Under the pieces are notes generated by a model. The model was not told the DNA's origin and made no database searches. It saw only the letters and a list, made by a program, of their open reading frames with translations. Shown here piece after piece: positions 21,042 to 29,074 of a DNA stretch of 64,000 nucleotides. Position 1 is the stretch's first letter, and each line of letters opens with the position of its first letter. The translations under genes were made by a program, and so were the position numbers. Source of the stretch: Sphingobium sp. WTD-1 (lineage in GTDB: Bacteria; Pseudomonadota; Alphaproteobacteria; Sphingomonadales; Sphingomonadaceae); assembly GCF_030128825.1 (NCBI RefSeq), contig NZ_CP119127.1:3348001-3412000 (forward strand). Reading direction: 5' to 3'.

Positions 21042-22547
21042 ATGTCCGGGAGAAGGCGGTTGGGCAGAGCATTGCCGGGTCGACATCATCGCTGGCTGCT
21101 GCTCCTGCCGCTGCTCGCCGCCTGTTCGCAGAAACAGGCGGTAGAACCGCCGCCGCACGCCAATGATCCCGTGCCGGCGACCAGCGCATCTTCGATCATC
21201 AGTGTCCCGGTGGAAATCGACCGCGCCCTGATTGCCCGGGCGATCGAGCGGGCCATGCCGCGACAGCTCTGGCGGATCGATCGGCCGGGCACACGCTGCG
21301 TCCAGCCCAGGCGGGTCAAATTGCTCGGCAAGCAGATCAAGGTGACGCCACCGATCGACTGCCACATCATCGGCGAAGTCACGCGCGGGCCGATCCGCCT
21401 ACGCGGCAATGGGCGCGATCTGATCGCCGACATCCCGATCCATGCGCAGGTCAGCGCGCGTGACATTGCCGGGCTGCTGAAGGGCGAAACCGCAACCGGC
21501 AACGCCATGGCCCATGCCCGCATCCAGCTCTCGCTCGATACCCAATGGCGCCCCCATGGCACGCTCAAACTCAGCTATGACTGGACCCAGACGCCCGGCA
21601 TCGACTTTCTGGGCCAGCGCATCACCTTCGCGGACAAGGTGGATCGCAAGATCGCGCCCGTCGTCCGCGACCTCGAACGGCAATTGCCACGGGAACTCGC
21701 CAAGGTCGACCTGCGCAGCAAGATCGAGCGGCTGTGGCGTTCGGCCTTCACCACCCTGTCGCTCAATGATCATGATCCGCCGGTATGGATGCGCGTCACG
21801 CCGCAACGCTTCCTGTTCGATGGCTATAGCAATAGCGGCGCGCATCTGCGCTTCCGGCTGGGGATCGAGGCGCTGACCGAAACCGTGGTCGGCGACCGGC
21901 CGGTCGATCCTCAGCCGACCGGACTGCCACCGCCCGCCCGCGCGCCGATCGATGACGCGCTGCATTTCTTCCTGCCGGTGCGGGCTGATTATGCGCAGCT
22001 GGAGCCGGTCATCCTGCGCGCCCTGCACAAGCGCGCCGCGCGCCCGTTCGAGCTGCCAAAGCTCGGCCCGATCATCGCGCGCTTCGACAAACTGACCGCC
22101 TATGGCACGAAGGGCAACCGCATCGCAGTGGGCGTCACGCTCGCGGCACGTCCGGCGGACAGCAAGCTGGGCGATACCCATGGCACCGTCTGGCTCACCG
22201 CCCGCCCGGTCAACCAGCCCAATTCGGCGCTGGTCCATTTCGAGGATTTGCAGGTCACCGGCGACAGCGACGGCATTGGCGGCGACATCCTGATCGCGCT
22301 GGCCGGCAGCCCGGCCTTTTCCGCCGCCATCGCCGACGCGCTCAGCCAGAATTTCACCCATGACCTGGAGGAGTTGAAGGGCAAGATCCGGCGCGCCATC
22401 GGCGACCGCAAAACCCCGCATTTCCGTATCCGCACTAATTTGGACAGCACGGAGATCGGCCAGATCAGTGCTCATGGCCAGGGTCTGTACCTGCCGGTGC
22501 GGGCAACCGGACGGGCCGAGATCCGCTACGCCGGCGGGCCATTGTAA
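21042..22547 (+). CDS. DUF4403 family lipoprotein
   Basis: A 501-residue protein with an N-terminal signal (RRHRW-type basic start, LLLLPLLAAC) and a lipobox-like LAAC, so probably a lipoprotein of the outer or inner membrane. The body resembles DUF4403 proteins: IDCHIIGEVTRGPIRLRG, then repeated beta-rich halves and RIRTNLDSTEIGQISAHGQG near the end. Function unknown. The start at 21042 is the best upstream ATG but has only a weak ribosome site. Confidence 0.75.
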   Translation: MSGRRRLGRALPGRHHRWLLLLPLLAACSQKQAVEPPPHANDPVPATSASSIISVPVEIDRALIARAIERAMPRQLWRIDRPGTRCVQPRRVKLLGKQIKVTPPIDCHIIGEVTRGPIRLRGNGRDLIADIPIHAQVSARDIAGLLKGETATGNAMAHARIQLSLDTQWRPHGTLKLSYDWTQTPGIDFLGQRITFADKVDRKIAPVVRDLERQLPRELAKVDLRSKIERLWRSAFTTLSLNDHDPPVWMRVTPQRFLFDGYSNSGAHLRFRLGIEALTETVVGDRPVDPQPTGLPPPARAPIDDALHFFLPVRADYAQLEPVILRALHKRAARPFELPKLGPIIARFDKLTAYGTKGNRIAVGVTLAARPADSKLGDTHGTVWLTARPVNQPNSALVHFEDLQVTGDSDGIGGDILIALAGSPAFSAAIADALSQNFTHDLEELKGKIRRAIGDRKTPHFRIRTNLDSTEIGQISAHGQGLYLPVRATGRAEIRYAGGPL

Positions 22548-22611
22548 AGCAACCATATAGTTGCATATCTCTGCCATGAGGCGCATATAGGCAATCAGGA
22601 GGTTGCCTATC

Positions 22612-23067
22612 ATGACCGACAGCATCATCAAGACGATCGACATCGCCGCGCCGGTAGAGCGGGTATGGGACGCCCTGACCGACCATGCGCAATTCGGCAC
22701 CTGGTTCCGGGTCGCGCTCGACCAGCCCTTCGCCATCGGCCAGCCCTCGACCGGGCACATGACCTACCCCGGCTATGAGGCGTATCGCTGGGAAGCACGG
22801 GTCGTGGCAATCGAGCCGATGACCCGTTTTGTCTATGAATGGCCTGCGACCGGCGGCGACAAGGCATTGATGGAAAGCGGCGTGCCGGTGCCCGAATGGA
22901 CGCGGGTGGAGTTCGTGCTGGCGCCGATCGACGGCGGCACGCGCCTGACCGTCACCGAAAGCGGGTTCGACGCTGTGCCCGAACCGCGCCGTACCAATGT
23001 CATGCGCGACAATGACGGCGGCTGGGCGGAACAGGTGAAGAATATCCGCGACCATGTCACCGGCTGA
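22612..23067 (+). CDS. SRPBCC (AHSA1-type) domain protein
   Basis: A 151-residue START/Bet v1-like ligand-binding domain of the AHSA1 group: IKTIDIAAPVERVWDALTD at the start, a central RFVYEWPA strand, and the C-terminal NDGGWAEQVKNIRDHV helix. Such proteins often pair with an ArsR repressor, as here, where the next gene overlaps by 14 bases. AGGAGG lies nine bases before the ATG at 22612, which decides the start over an upstream TTG. Ligand unknown. Confidence 0.87.
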   Translation: MTDSIIKTIDIAAPVERVWDALTDHAQFGTWFRVALDQPFAIGQPSTGHMTYPGYEAYRWEARVVAIEPMTRFVYEWPATGGDKALMESGVPVPEWTRVEFVLAPIDGGTRLTVTESGFDAVPEPRRTNVMRDNDGGWAEQVKNIRDHVTG

Positions 23068-23383
23068 GATTTTCGCCGCGCTGGGCGATCCCACGCGCCT
23101 CAGCCTTATCGCGCGGCTGGGCGACGGCAATGGGCGCTCGATCGTGCAACTGGGCGAAGGCCTGCCGATCAGCCGTCAGGCGGTGGCCAAGCATCTGGAG
23201 GTGCTGCACGGCGCCGGACTGGTGCGCAGACACAGGCAGGGGCGGGAAGTGCATTTCGCGCTGCGCCGCGAGGCGGTTGCGACGGCGCAGGACTGGCTCG
23301 GCCGGGTGGGCGCGCAATGGGATGGCACGCTCGCCCGGCTCAAGGCCTTTGCGGAAGGGGACGATCCGCCCCCTTCCCCATAG
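23054..23383 (+). CDS. ArsR-family HTH regulator
   Basis: A 109-residue winged-helix repressor: FAALGDPTRLSLIARLGDG, then recognition helix SRQAVAKHLEVLHGAGLV and the wing RRHRQGREVHFAL. No cysteine metal site is present, so it belongs to the metal-independent ArsR type that accompanies SRPBCC proteins. Translationally coupled with the preceding gene. It probably autoregulates the pair. Confidence 0.88.
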   Translation: MSPAEIFAALGDPTRLSLIARLGDGNGRSIVQLGEGLPISRQAVAKHLEVLHGAGLVRRHRQGREVHFALRREAVATAQDWLGRVGAQWDGTLARLKAFAEGDDPPPSP

Positions 23384-23384
23384 C

Positions 23385-23819
23385 TTATTGCTGCGGCGGG
23401 GTCGTCTGCGTGCCGGTGGCGGCGCGGGCGTCCTGGCCGTCGCCTTCGGGCGCAGCGATGATGTCGCGGGTGGTGGCGCCCTTGTCGACCACTTCGGTGC
23501 CCGGATCACCCGCCTGCGAGCGGATGCCGGCGGCGGCCGTGCCACGGCCGGCCGAATTCAGCGCCGCGCTTTCCGCTGCGCTGCGCGGGGCCGGACCGCC
23601 GAACAGCGCTTCCTGCGCGGCGCGGCTCGAATCAACCGTGGCAGCAGCCGGGGTGCCCGGCGCGGGCGGGACCAGCGCGAAATCGGGCGGTACGACCAGC
23701 GGCGCCTGGCGCGTCACCGCGAACTCGTCGGGACGGCCACGATTAAGCAGGCCGTTACCACCGCCGCCGCACGCCGACAGGGTTGCAACGAGGCCGGCGG
23801 CGAGGATCAGTTTACGCAT
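23385..23819 (-). CDS. DUF3035 lipoprotein
   Basis: A 144-residue lipoprotein: signal MRKLILAAGLVATLSAC with lipobox LSAC, then GGGGNG and the family motif PDEFAVTRQAPLVVPPDF. The rest is low-complexity, Ala/Gly/Pro-rich. Function of DUF3035 is not established; such proteins are widespread in Alphaproteobacteria. Its ATG at 23819 overlaps the lspA TAA by one base (TAATG), so a lipoprotein is made directly with the peptidase that matures lipoproteins. Confidence 0.85.
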   Translation of the reverse strand: MRKLILAAGLVATLSACGGGGNGLLNRGRPDEFAVTRQAPLVVPPDFALVPPAPGTPAAATVDSSRAAQEALFGGPAPRSAAESAALNSAGRGTAAAGIRSQAGDPGTEVVDKGATTRDIIAAPEGDGQDARAATGTQTTPPQQ

Positions 23820-24331
23820 TACTTCAAGGTCTCCGTCTTTGCGCCCTTCTCGCGCAGCAGCAGCGCCCGCGCAAGCAGGATCAGCACGCCGAACGTGATG
23901 GCCGCGTCGGCCAGGTTGAAAATCAGGAAGGGCCGCCATTCGCCGAAATGCAGATCGGCATAGTCGACGACATAGCCCAGCCGCATCCGGTCGACGATAT
24001 TGCCGATCGCGCCGCCCAGCACCAGGCCGAGCGCCGCGACGTCAGACCGCGCCTTTTCGCGCCACATCCACACGCCCACGAAGCCGGCAATCAACATGGT
24101 CATGCCGACCAGCATCCACCGCATCGTGTCGTTGTCGGCATGGAAGAAGCCCATCGATACGCCGCGATTTTCCAGCCAGCGCAGGCGGAAGAAGGGCAGT
24201 ATCTCGATCCCCGCATCCGCCCGGCTCTGCAGCGCGAGCGGATAGGTGACGGTATATTTGACCAGCTGGTCGAGCGCGAGGGTGACGATCGCGACCGTCA
24301 GCCCCAGCGGGCGATGGTTGACGGCGCTCAT
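23819..24331 (-). CDS. lspA: Lipoprotein signal peptidase (signal peptidase II)
   Basis: Inner-membrane aspartyl protease that removes signal peptides from diacylglyceryl-prolipoproteins. It has 170 residues and four hydrophobic segments. Both catalytic aspartates are visible, in GGAIGNIVDRMRLGYVVDY and FNLADAAI, and NRGVSMG is the other conserved block. It overlaps ileS by four bases (ATGA), the classical ileS-lspA order. Confidence 0.95.
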   Translation of the reverse strand: MSAVNHRPLGLTVAIVTLALDQLVKYTVTYPLALQSRADAGIEILPFFRLRWLENRGVSMGFFHADNDTMRWMLVGMTMLIAGFVGVWMWREKARSDVAALGLVLGGAIGNIVDRMRLGYVVDYADLHFGEWRPFLIFNLADAAITFGVLILLARALLLREKGAKTETLK

Positions 24332-27243
24332 GCCTTGAGCACCTCGTCACAGCGGTGGCACAGCGTGCCGTCTTCCTCGACTTCCGGCAGCAGGCGCCAG
24401 CAGCGGCCGCACTTGTGCCACTCGCTGGGCTTGACGATGATGCCGTCGCCCACGCCCATCTCGATCCGCGCGACGATGGCGATTTCGGCGAAGTTCACAC
24501 CGTCGCTCGGCAGCATTTCGCCCATGGTGACATCGGCCTCCAGGCTGGAGCGGATCACCTTTTCGCGACGGAAGGGTTCGATCGCCTCGTTGACCTGCTC
24601 GCGCTGGTCGCGCAGCTCCGCCCACTTGTCGTTCAGATGGCTGTCGATCCAGCGATGGTCGACCTCCGGCCATTCCAGGAAATGAACGCTATCCTCGTCA
24701 CTTGGGAAGCGGCTCTGCCATACTTCCTCAGCGGTGAAGGGGATGATCGGCGCGACATAGCGGACCAGCGCATGGAACAGCGTATCGAGCAAGGTGCGAT
24801 AGGCGCGGCGCTTGGGGTCCGACTTCGCATCGCAATAGAGGCAATCCTTGCGGATATCGAAGAAGAAGGCCGACAGATCGCTGTTCGCGAAGTCGAAGAT
24901 GGCGCGGGTGTAGCGGCTGAATTCCAGCCAGTTTTCACTCTTCGCCGCCTTGTCGACCACCGCGCGCAGTTCCGCGTCGAGCTGGGCCAGCCGGTGGAGC
25001 ATATAGCGCTCCAACTCCGGCATCTCGGCATAGGACACCGCCTCGCTCTCATCATAGTCGGACAGGGCGCCGAGCATGTAGCGGAAGGTGTTGCGCAGCT
25101 TGCGATAGGCGTCGGACGAACCGGCCAGCACTTCCTTGCCGATGCGGACGTCATCGAAATAATCGGTGCTGGCGACCCAGACGCGCAGGATGTCGGCACC
25201 GCTTTCGGCCATGATCTTGAGCGGATCGACGACATTGCCAAGGCTCTTGGACATTTTCTTGCCCGACCCGTCGAGCGCGAAGCCATGGGTCAGCACCGCC
25301 TTGTAGGGGGCCTGGCCGCGGGTGCCGCAGCTTTCCAGCAGCGAGGACTGGAACCAGCCGCGATGCTGGTCGGAGCCTTCGATATAGAGGTCGGCGCGCG
25401 TGCCCTCGCCATAGCGGCCCTCGACCACGAAGCTGTGGGTCGAGCCGCTGTCGAACCAGACGTCGAGAATGTCGTTCACGACCTCATAGTCATTGAGGTC
25501 ATAATCGGGGCCGAGCAGCGCCTGATGATCGGCACCGAACCAGGCGTCGGCACCGGCGCCCTTGAACGCGTCGATGATGCGGGCATTGACTGCCGGATCA
25601 ACAAGATAGTCGCCAGTCTTGCGATGAACATAGAGCGCGATCGGCACGCCCCAGGCGCGCTGGCGGCTGATCACCCAGTCGGGGCGGCCTTCCACCATCG
25701 AACGGATGCGGTTGGTCGAGCGCTCGGGCACCCAGCGCGTATGCTCGATCGCGTCGAGCGCGATTTCGCGCAGGGTCGGGCCGTTGCCGGTGACGATCGG
25801 GGTCGGCATCACGCCACCATCGACATCGGCCACCACGCCTTCCTGCGGCTTGTCCATCGGGATGAACCATTGCGGGGTGCAGCGGAAGATGATCTTCGCC
25901 TTGGAGCGCCAGCTATGCGGATAGCTGTGCTTGAAGTCGTCCGACGCGGCGAGCAGCGCACCCGCTTCGCGCAGGTCGGTGCAGATCGGGCCGTCCTTGC
26001 CGACGAATTTGGGGTTGATGACCGAGCCCTGCCCGCCCAGCCACAGCCAGTCGGCGCGGTATTTGCCATCGCCCTCGACCGCGAAGAGGGGGTTCAGGCC
26101 GTTCGCCTTGCACAGCGCGAAATCGTCCTCGCCATGGTCGGGCGCCATATGGACGAGGCCGGTACCCGCATCGGTCGTGACGAAATCGCCCGCGAGGAAC
26201 GGACGCGGCTTGGCGAAGAAACCGCCAAGCGCGTGCATCGGGTGACGCGCGACGGCGCCGGCAAGGTCGGAACCTTTGCCAGTCCAAAGCGTCTCCCAAC
26301 GCGAAATGCCAAATCGCGCCAATACGGAGTTGATCAATTCACGGCCAATCAGCAATTTCTTGCCGAAAACGTTCCCGCCCCAGTCGCCCGGTTCAGCAGC
26401 CATCGTCAAGGAACCGGCAGCATCGACACCGGCGGGATTCCCACCGAGAGCTTCAATCAAAACATACTCGACCTCCGGCCCATAGGCCAAAGCCTGGTTC
26501 ACCGGGATCGTCCAGGGCGTCGTGGTCCAGATCACCGCATGCGCGCCGACCAGTTCCGGAGCATTGGGCGCTTCCACAATCTCGAACGCCACGTCGATCT
26601 GGGTCGATACGACATCCTCATATTCCACTTCCGCCTCGGCCAGCGCGGTCTTTTCGACCGGCGACCACATGACGGGCTTGGCGCCGCGATAGAGCTGGCC
26701 GCTTTCCGCGAATTTCAGCAATTCGCCCACGATCGTCGCTTCGGCGTCGAACTTCATGGTCAGATAGGGATCGGCCCAGTCGCCCATCACGCCCAGGCGC
26801 TTGAACTGCTCCTTCTGCACATCGACCCATTTGTCGGCATAGGCGCGGCATTGGGCGCGGAACTCGGACGCGGGCACCTCGTCCTTGTTCATCTTCTTCT
26901 TGCGATATTCCTCCTCGATCTTCCATTCGATCGGAAGACCGTGGCAGTCCCAGCCGGGCACATAGGGCGCATCCTTGCCGAGCAAGGACTGGCTGCGGAC
27001 GATGATGTCCTTCAAGACCTTGTTCATCGCATGGCCCATATGGATGTCGCCATTGGCGTAGGGCGGGCCATCATGCAGGATGAAGCGTTCGCGGCCGGCG
27101 CGCTTCTCGCGCAGCTTGCCATAAAGGTCCATCGCCGCCCAGCGCGCGGCAATCGCCGGTTCCTTCTGCGCGAGGCCGGCCTTCATCGGAAAGTCGGTGA
27201 CGGGAAGGAAGACGGTGCTTTTGTAATCGGGCTGGTCGGTCAT
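24328..27243 (-). CDS. ileS: Isoleucyl-tRNA synthetase
   Basis: Class I aminoacyl-tRNA synthetase, 971 residues. Nucleotide-binding motifs are PYANGDIHMGHAMNK (HIGH-like) and GKKMSKSLGNV (KMSKS). The editing domain occupies the middle. The C-terminus has two Cys pairs, CGRCWRLLPE and LCHRCDEVL, a zinc ribbon. The start is taken as ATG 27243 (MTDQPDYKSTVF). The longer frame upstream runs through a dispersed inverted repeat and is not coding. Confidence 0.96.
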   Translation of the reverse strand: MTDQPDYKSTVFLPVTDFPMKAGLAQKEPAIAARWAAMDLYGKLREKRAGRERFILHDGPPYANGDIHMGHAMNKVLKDIIVRSQSLLGKDAPYVPGWDCHGLPIEWKIEEEYRKKKMNKDEVPASEFRAQCRAYADKWVDVQKEQFKRLGVMGDWADPYLTMKFDAEATIVGELLKFAESGQLYRGAKPVMWSPVEKTALAEAEVEYEDVVSTQIDVAFEIVEAPNAPELVGAHAVIWTTTPWTIPVNQALAYGPEVEYVLIEALGGNPAGVDAAGSLTMAAEPGDWGGNVFGKKLLIGRELINSVLARFGISRWETLWTGKGSDLAGAVARHPMHALGGFFAKPRPFLAGDFVTTDAGTGLVHMAPDHGEDDFALCKANGLNPLFAVEGDGKYRADWLWLGGQGSVINPKFVGKDGPICTDLREAGALLAASDDFKHSYPHSWRSKAKIIFRCTPQWFIPMDKPQEGVVADVDGGVMPTPIVTGNGPTLREIALDAIEHTRWVPERSTNRIRSMVEGRPDWVISRQRAWGVPIALYVHRKTGDYLVDPAVNARIIDAFKGAGADAWFGADHQALLGPDYDLNDYEVVNDILDVWFDSGSTHSFVVEGRYGEGTRADLYIEGSDQHRGWFQSSLLESCGTRGQAPYKAVLTHGFALDGSGKKMSKSLGNVVDPLKIMAESGADILRVWVASTDYFDDVRIGKEVLAGSSDAYRKLRNTFRYMLGALSDYDESEAVSYAEMPELERYMLHRLAQLDAELRAVVDKAAKSENWLEFSRYTRAIFDFANSDLSAFFFDIRKDCLYCDAKSDPKRRAYRTLLDTLFHALVRYVAPIIPFTAEEVWQSRFPSDEDSVHFLEWPEVDHRWIDSHLNDKWAELRDQREQVNEAIEPFRREKVIRSSLEADVTMGEMLPSDGVNFAEIAIVARIEMGVGDGIIVKPSEWHKCGRCWRLLPEVEEDGTLCHRCDEVLKA

Positions 27244-27268
27244 CGAATGTCCGTGCAAGTTTATGAAT

Positions 27269-27375
27269 CCGTTCGCCCTGAGCGAAGTCGAAGGGCCGGC
27301 CCGAGGGAAGCGAGGGCTCCAACCGGGCCTCGGCTCCGCTCGGCCGCGTGTCTCGACTTCGCTCGACACGAACGG
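27269..27375. repeat. Inverted repeat, family 1 copy A
   Basis: Imperfect long inverted repeat between ileS and ribF. Left arm begins CCGTTCGCCCTGAGCGAAGT (27269 onward) and right arm ends TCGACTTCGCTCGACACGAA (about 27351-27370), followed by CGG. The core CTGAGCGAAGTCGAAG recurs at 30743-30838. This is an intergenic repeat of the type scattered through sphingomonad genomes, with no coding potential. Confidence 0.75.
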
Positions 27376-27394
27376 GAAAAGTGGAAGCGTCGCC

Positions 27395-28321
27395 CTACGC
27401 GAGGTAAGGCGTTCCCGCAAGGATTTGCCGTGCGTCGTCGCAGTCGCGTGCGATCTGCGCGATCAGCGGGTCGAGGCCGTCATATTTCGCCTCCGGCCGG
27501 AGATAGTGGATCAACTGCACCTCGATGCTCTGGTCGTAGAGGCTTTCGGCGAAATCGAAGAAATGCGGTTCGAGCAGCAGCTTGGGCGGATCGAAGGTCG
27601 GGCGGATGCCGAGATTGGCGGCGCCGTCCAGCACCCGGCCATCGGCCAGCAGCCCGCGCACCGCATAGATGCCGAAGGCCGGGCGCAGATAGGGGCCAAG
27701 ATCGATATTGGCGGTCGGGAAGCCGATGGTGCGGCCCAGCTTGTCACCATGCTGGACCATGCCCTGGATCGTGAAGGGGCGCGTCAGCAGGCGGGTGGCG
27801 GTGGCGCAATCACCGGCCTGCAATGCGGCGCGGATGCGGCTGGAGCTGATCACTCCCTCCGCGTCCATGACCGGTGCGACCGCTTCGGCCGGCAGGCCCA
27901 GTTCGCCGAAGCTGGCGATCGTGCCGCTGCGGCCCTTGCCGAAAGTAAAATCCTCGCCGGTAACGACGGCGGCGACGCCCAGTTGCTCCACCAGCAGGCG
28001 GACATAGCCGGCCGGATCGAGCGCGGCGAGTTCGCGGGTGAAGTCGAACACCAGCATCGCGTCGGCGCCGGCGGCGGCGAACAGCGCCTGGCGCTGGTCC
28101 AGCGTGGTCAGGCGGAAGGGCGCCGTATCGGGCTGGAACAGGCGCATGGGATGCGGATCGAAGGTGGCGACGATCGCCGGCCGCCCCTCCGCCCGCGCAC
28201 GCGCGATCGCGCGGCCGACCACCGCCTGATGGCCGGCATGAAAGCCGTCGAAATTGCCAAGCGCCATGACGCCGCCGCGCAGATGCGCAGGGATCGGGGC
28301 ATTGCTGGTAAGCCGCTCCAT
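27395..28321 (-). CDS. ribF: Bifunctional riboflavin kinase / FAD synthetase
   Basis: Makes FMN from riboflavin, then FAD. The 308-residue protein has an N-terminal FAD synthetase domain with MALGNFDGFHAGHQAVV (nucleotidyltransferase HxGH), TFDPHP and SSSRIRAAL. The C-terminal riboflavin kinase domain has GRTIGFPTANIDL and an ending with HYLRPEAKYDGLDPLIAQI. The start at ATG 28321 is chosen by family alignment; a longer frame upstream enters an inverted repeat. Confidence 0.95.
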   Translation of the reverse strand: MERLTSNAPIPAHLRGGVMALGNFDGFHAGHQAVVGRAIARARAEGRPAIVATFDPHPMRLFQPDTAPFRLTTLDQRQALFAAAGADAMLVFDFTRELAALDPAGYVRLLVEQLGVAAVVTGEDFTFGKGRSGTIASFGELGLPAEAVAPVMDAEGVISSSRIRAALQAGDCATATRLLTRPFTIQGMVQHGDKLGRTIGFPTANIDLGPYLRPAFGIYAVRGLLADGRVLDGAANLGIRPTFDPPKLLLEPHFFDFAESLYDQSIEVQLIHYLRPEAKYDGLDPLIAQIARDCDDARQILAGTPYLA

Positions 28322-28385
28322 GGCCGGGGCTATAGGGTGACACACAGGGCGTGGCAATTGGCGATCACGTCCACACATCCCTGTC

Positions 28386-28451
28386 GTCATTGCGAGCGTA
28401 GCGAAGCAATCCACCGGCGCACATGGATTGCTTCGCTACGCTCGCAACGAC
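28386..28451. repeat. Inverted repeat, family 2 (near-perfect 28-base arms)
   Basis: Left arm 28386-28413 contains GCGAGCGTAGCGAAGCAATC and right arm 28424-28451 is its reverse complement with one mismatch in 28; ten bases separate them. It lies between ribF and the folA stop. Such elements are REP-like; it could also act as a bidirectional terminator, but there is no T-run. Confidence 0.85.
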
Positions 28452-28458
28452 GGAAGAT

Positions 28459-28950
28459 TTACGGGCGACGGCCGAACGTCACGAAGCTGTAGGCCGGGCG
28501 CCCGTCCAGCGCGGGATGATCCGCGCGGGCTGTCTCTCGCCAGTCCGCCGGATCGGGATAGGCGATATGGGTGTCACCTTCGGCATCGACATGCACCTCG
28601 GTCAGTTCGATCCGGTCCGCATGATCGAGGAACAGGCGATAGATTTCCGCGCCGCCGATCACCATCAGCACCGGCGCGTCGGCCAGCGCGATCGCGACGT
28701 CGACATCATGGGCGACCTCCGCCCCCTCGCCCGTCCAGTCGCGATCGCGGGTCAGCACGATGTGACGACGGCCGGGCAGCAGGCCGGGCAGGCTGTCGAA
28801 CGTCTTGCGCCCCATCAGCATCGGATGGCCGGCGGTCAGCGCCTTGAAATGTTTGAGGTCAGCCGGCAGCCGCCAGGGCAGGTCGCCATCCCGGCCGATC
28901 ACGCCATTGTCGGCACGGGCCAGGATCAGGACGATGTCGGGTCGGCTCAT
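28459..28950 (-). CDS. folA: Dihydrofolate reductase
   Basis: Reduces dihydrofolate to tetrahydrofolate with NADPH. At 163 residues it is the usual length. Motifs: ILARADNGVIGRDGDLPWRL (substrate loop), HPMLMGRKTFDSLP (NADPH site) and LMVIGGAEIYRLFL. The acidic active-site residue lies in the DLKHFK segment. Flanked by inverted repeats on both sides. Confidence 0.95.
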   Translation of the reverse strand: MSRPDIVLILARADNGVIGRDGDLPWRLPADLKHFKALTAGHPMLMGRKTFDSLPGLLPGRRHIVLTRDRDWTGEGAEVAHDVDVAIALADAPVLMVIGGAEIYRLFLDHADRIELTEVHVDAEGDTHIAYPDPADWRETARADHPALDGRPAYSFVTFGRRP

Positions 28951-28964
28951 CCGTCAACACTCCC

Positions 28965-29051
28965 GTCATTCCCGCGAAGGCGGGAATCCACCTCACAAGC
29001 TTGCGAATGAACATCGCTCAGGAGATGGATCCCCGCCTTCGCGGGGATGAC
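28965..29051. repeat. Inverted repeat, family 3 with internal hairpins
   Basis: Left arm 28965-28990 contains CATTCCCGCGAAGGCGGGAA and right arm 29026-29051 contains ATCCCCGCCTTCGCGGGGAT. The arms are complementary with two differences in 26. Each arm is itself a small hairpin (CCCGC/GCGGG), and the two differences keep those inner hairpins paired. Lies between folA and purK. A widespread proteobacterial repeat type. Confidence 0.85.
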
Positions 29052-29074
29052 GGCGAAAAGAAAGCAAGCGGCCT

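Noticed and set aside
24355..27774. Plus-strand open frame of over 1100 codons opposite ileS and ribF
   Set aside because: It mirrors ileS codon structure in a GC-rich genome, has no recognisable domain and no start signal. ileS on the other strand is unambiguous.
28386..29051. CRISPR-like repeat cluster
   Set aside because: The repeats are inverted, from different families, and not separated by uniform spacers; no cas genes are near.
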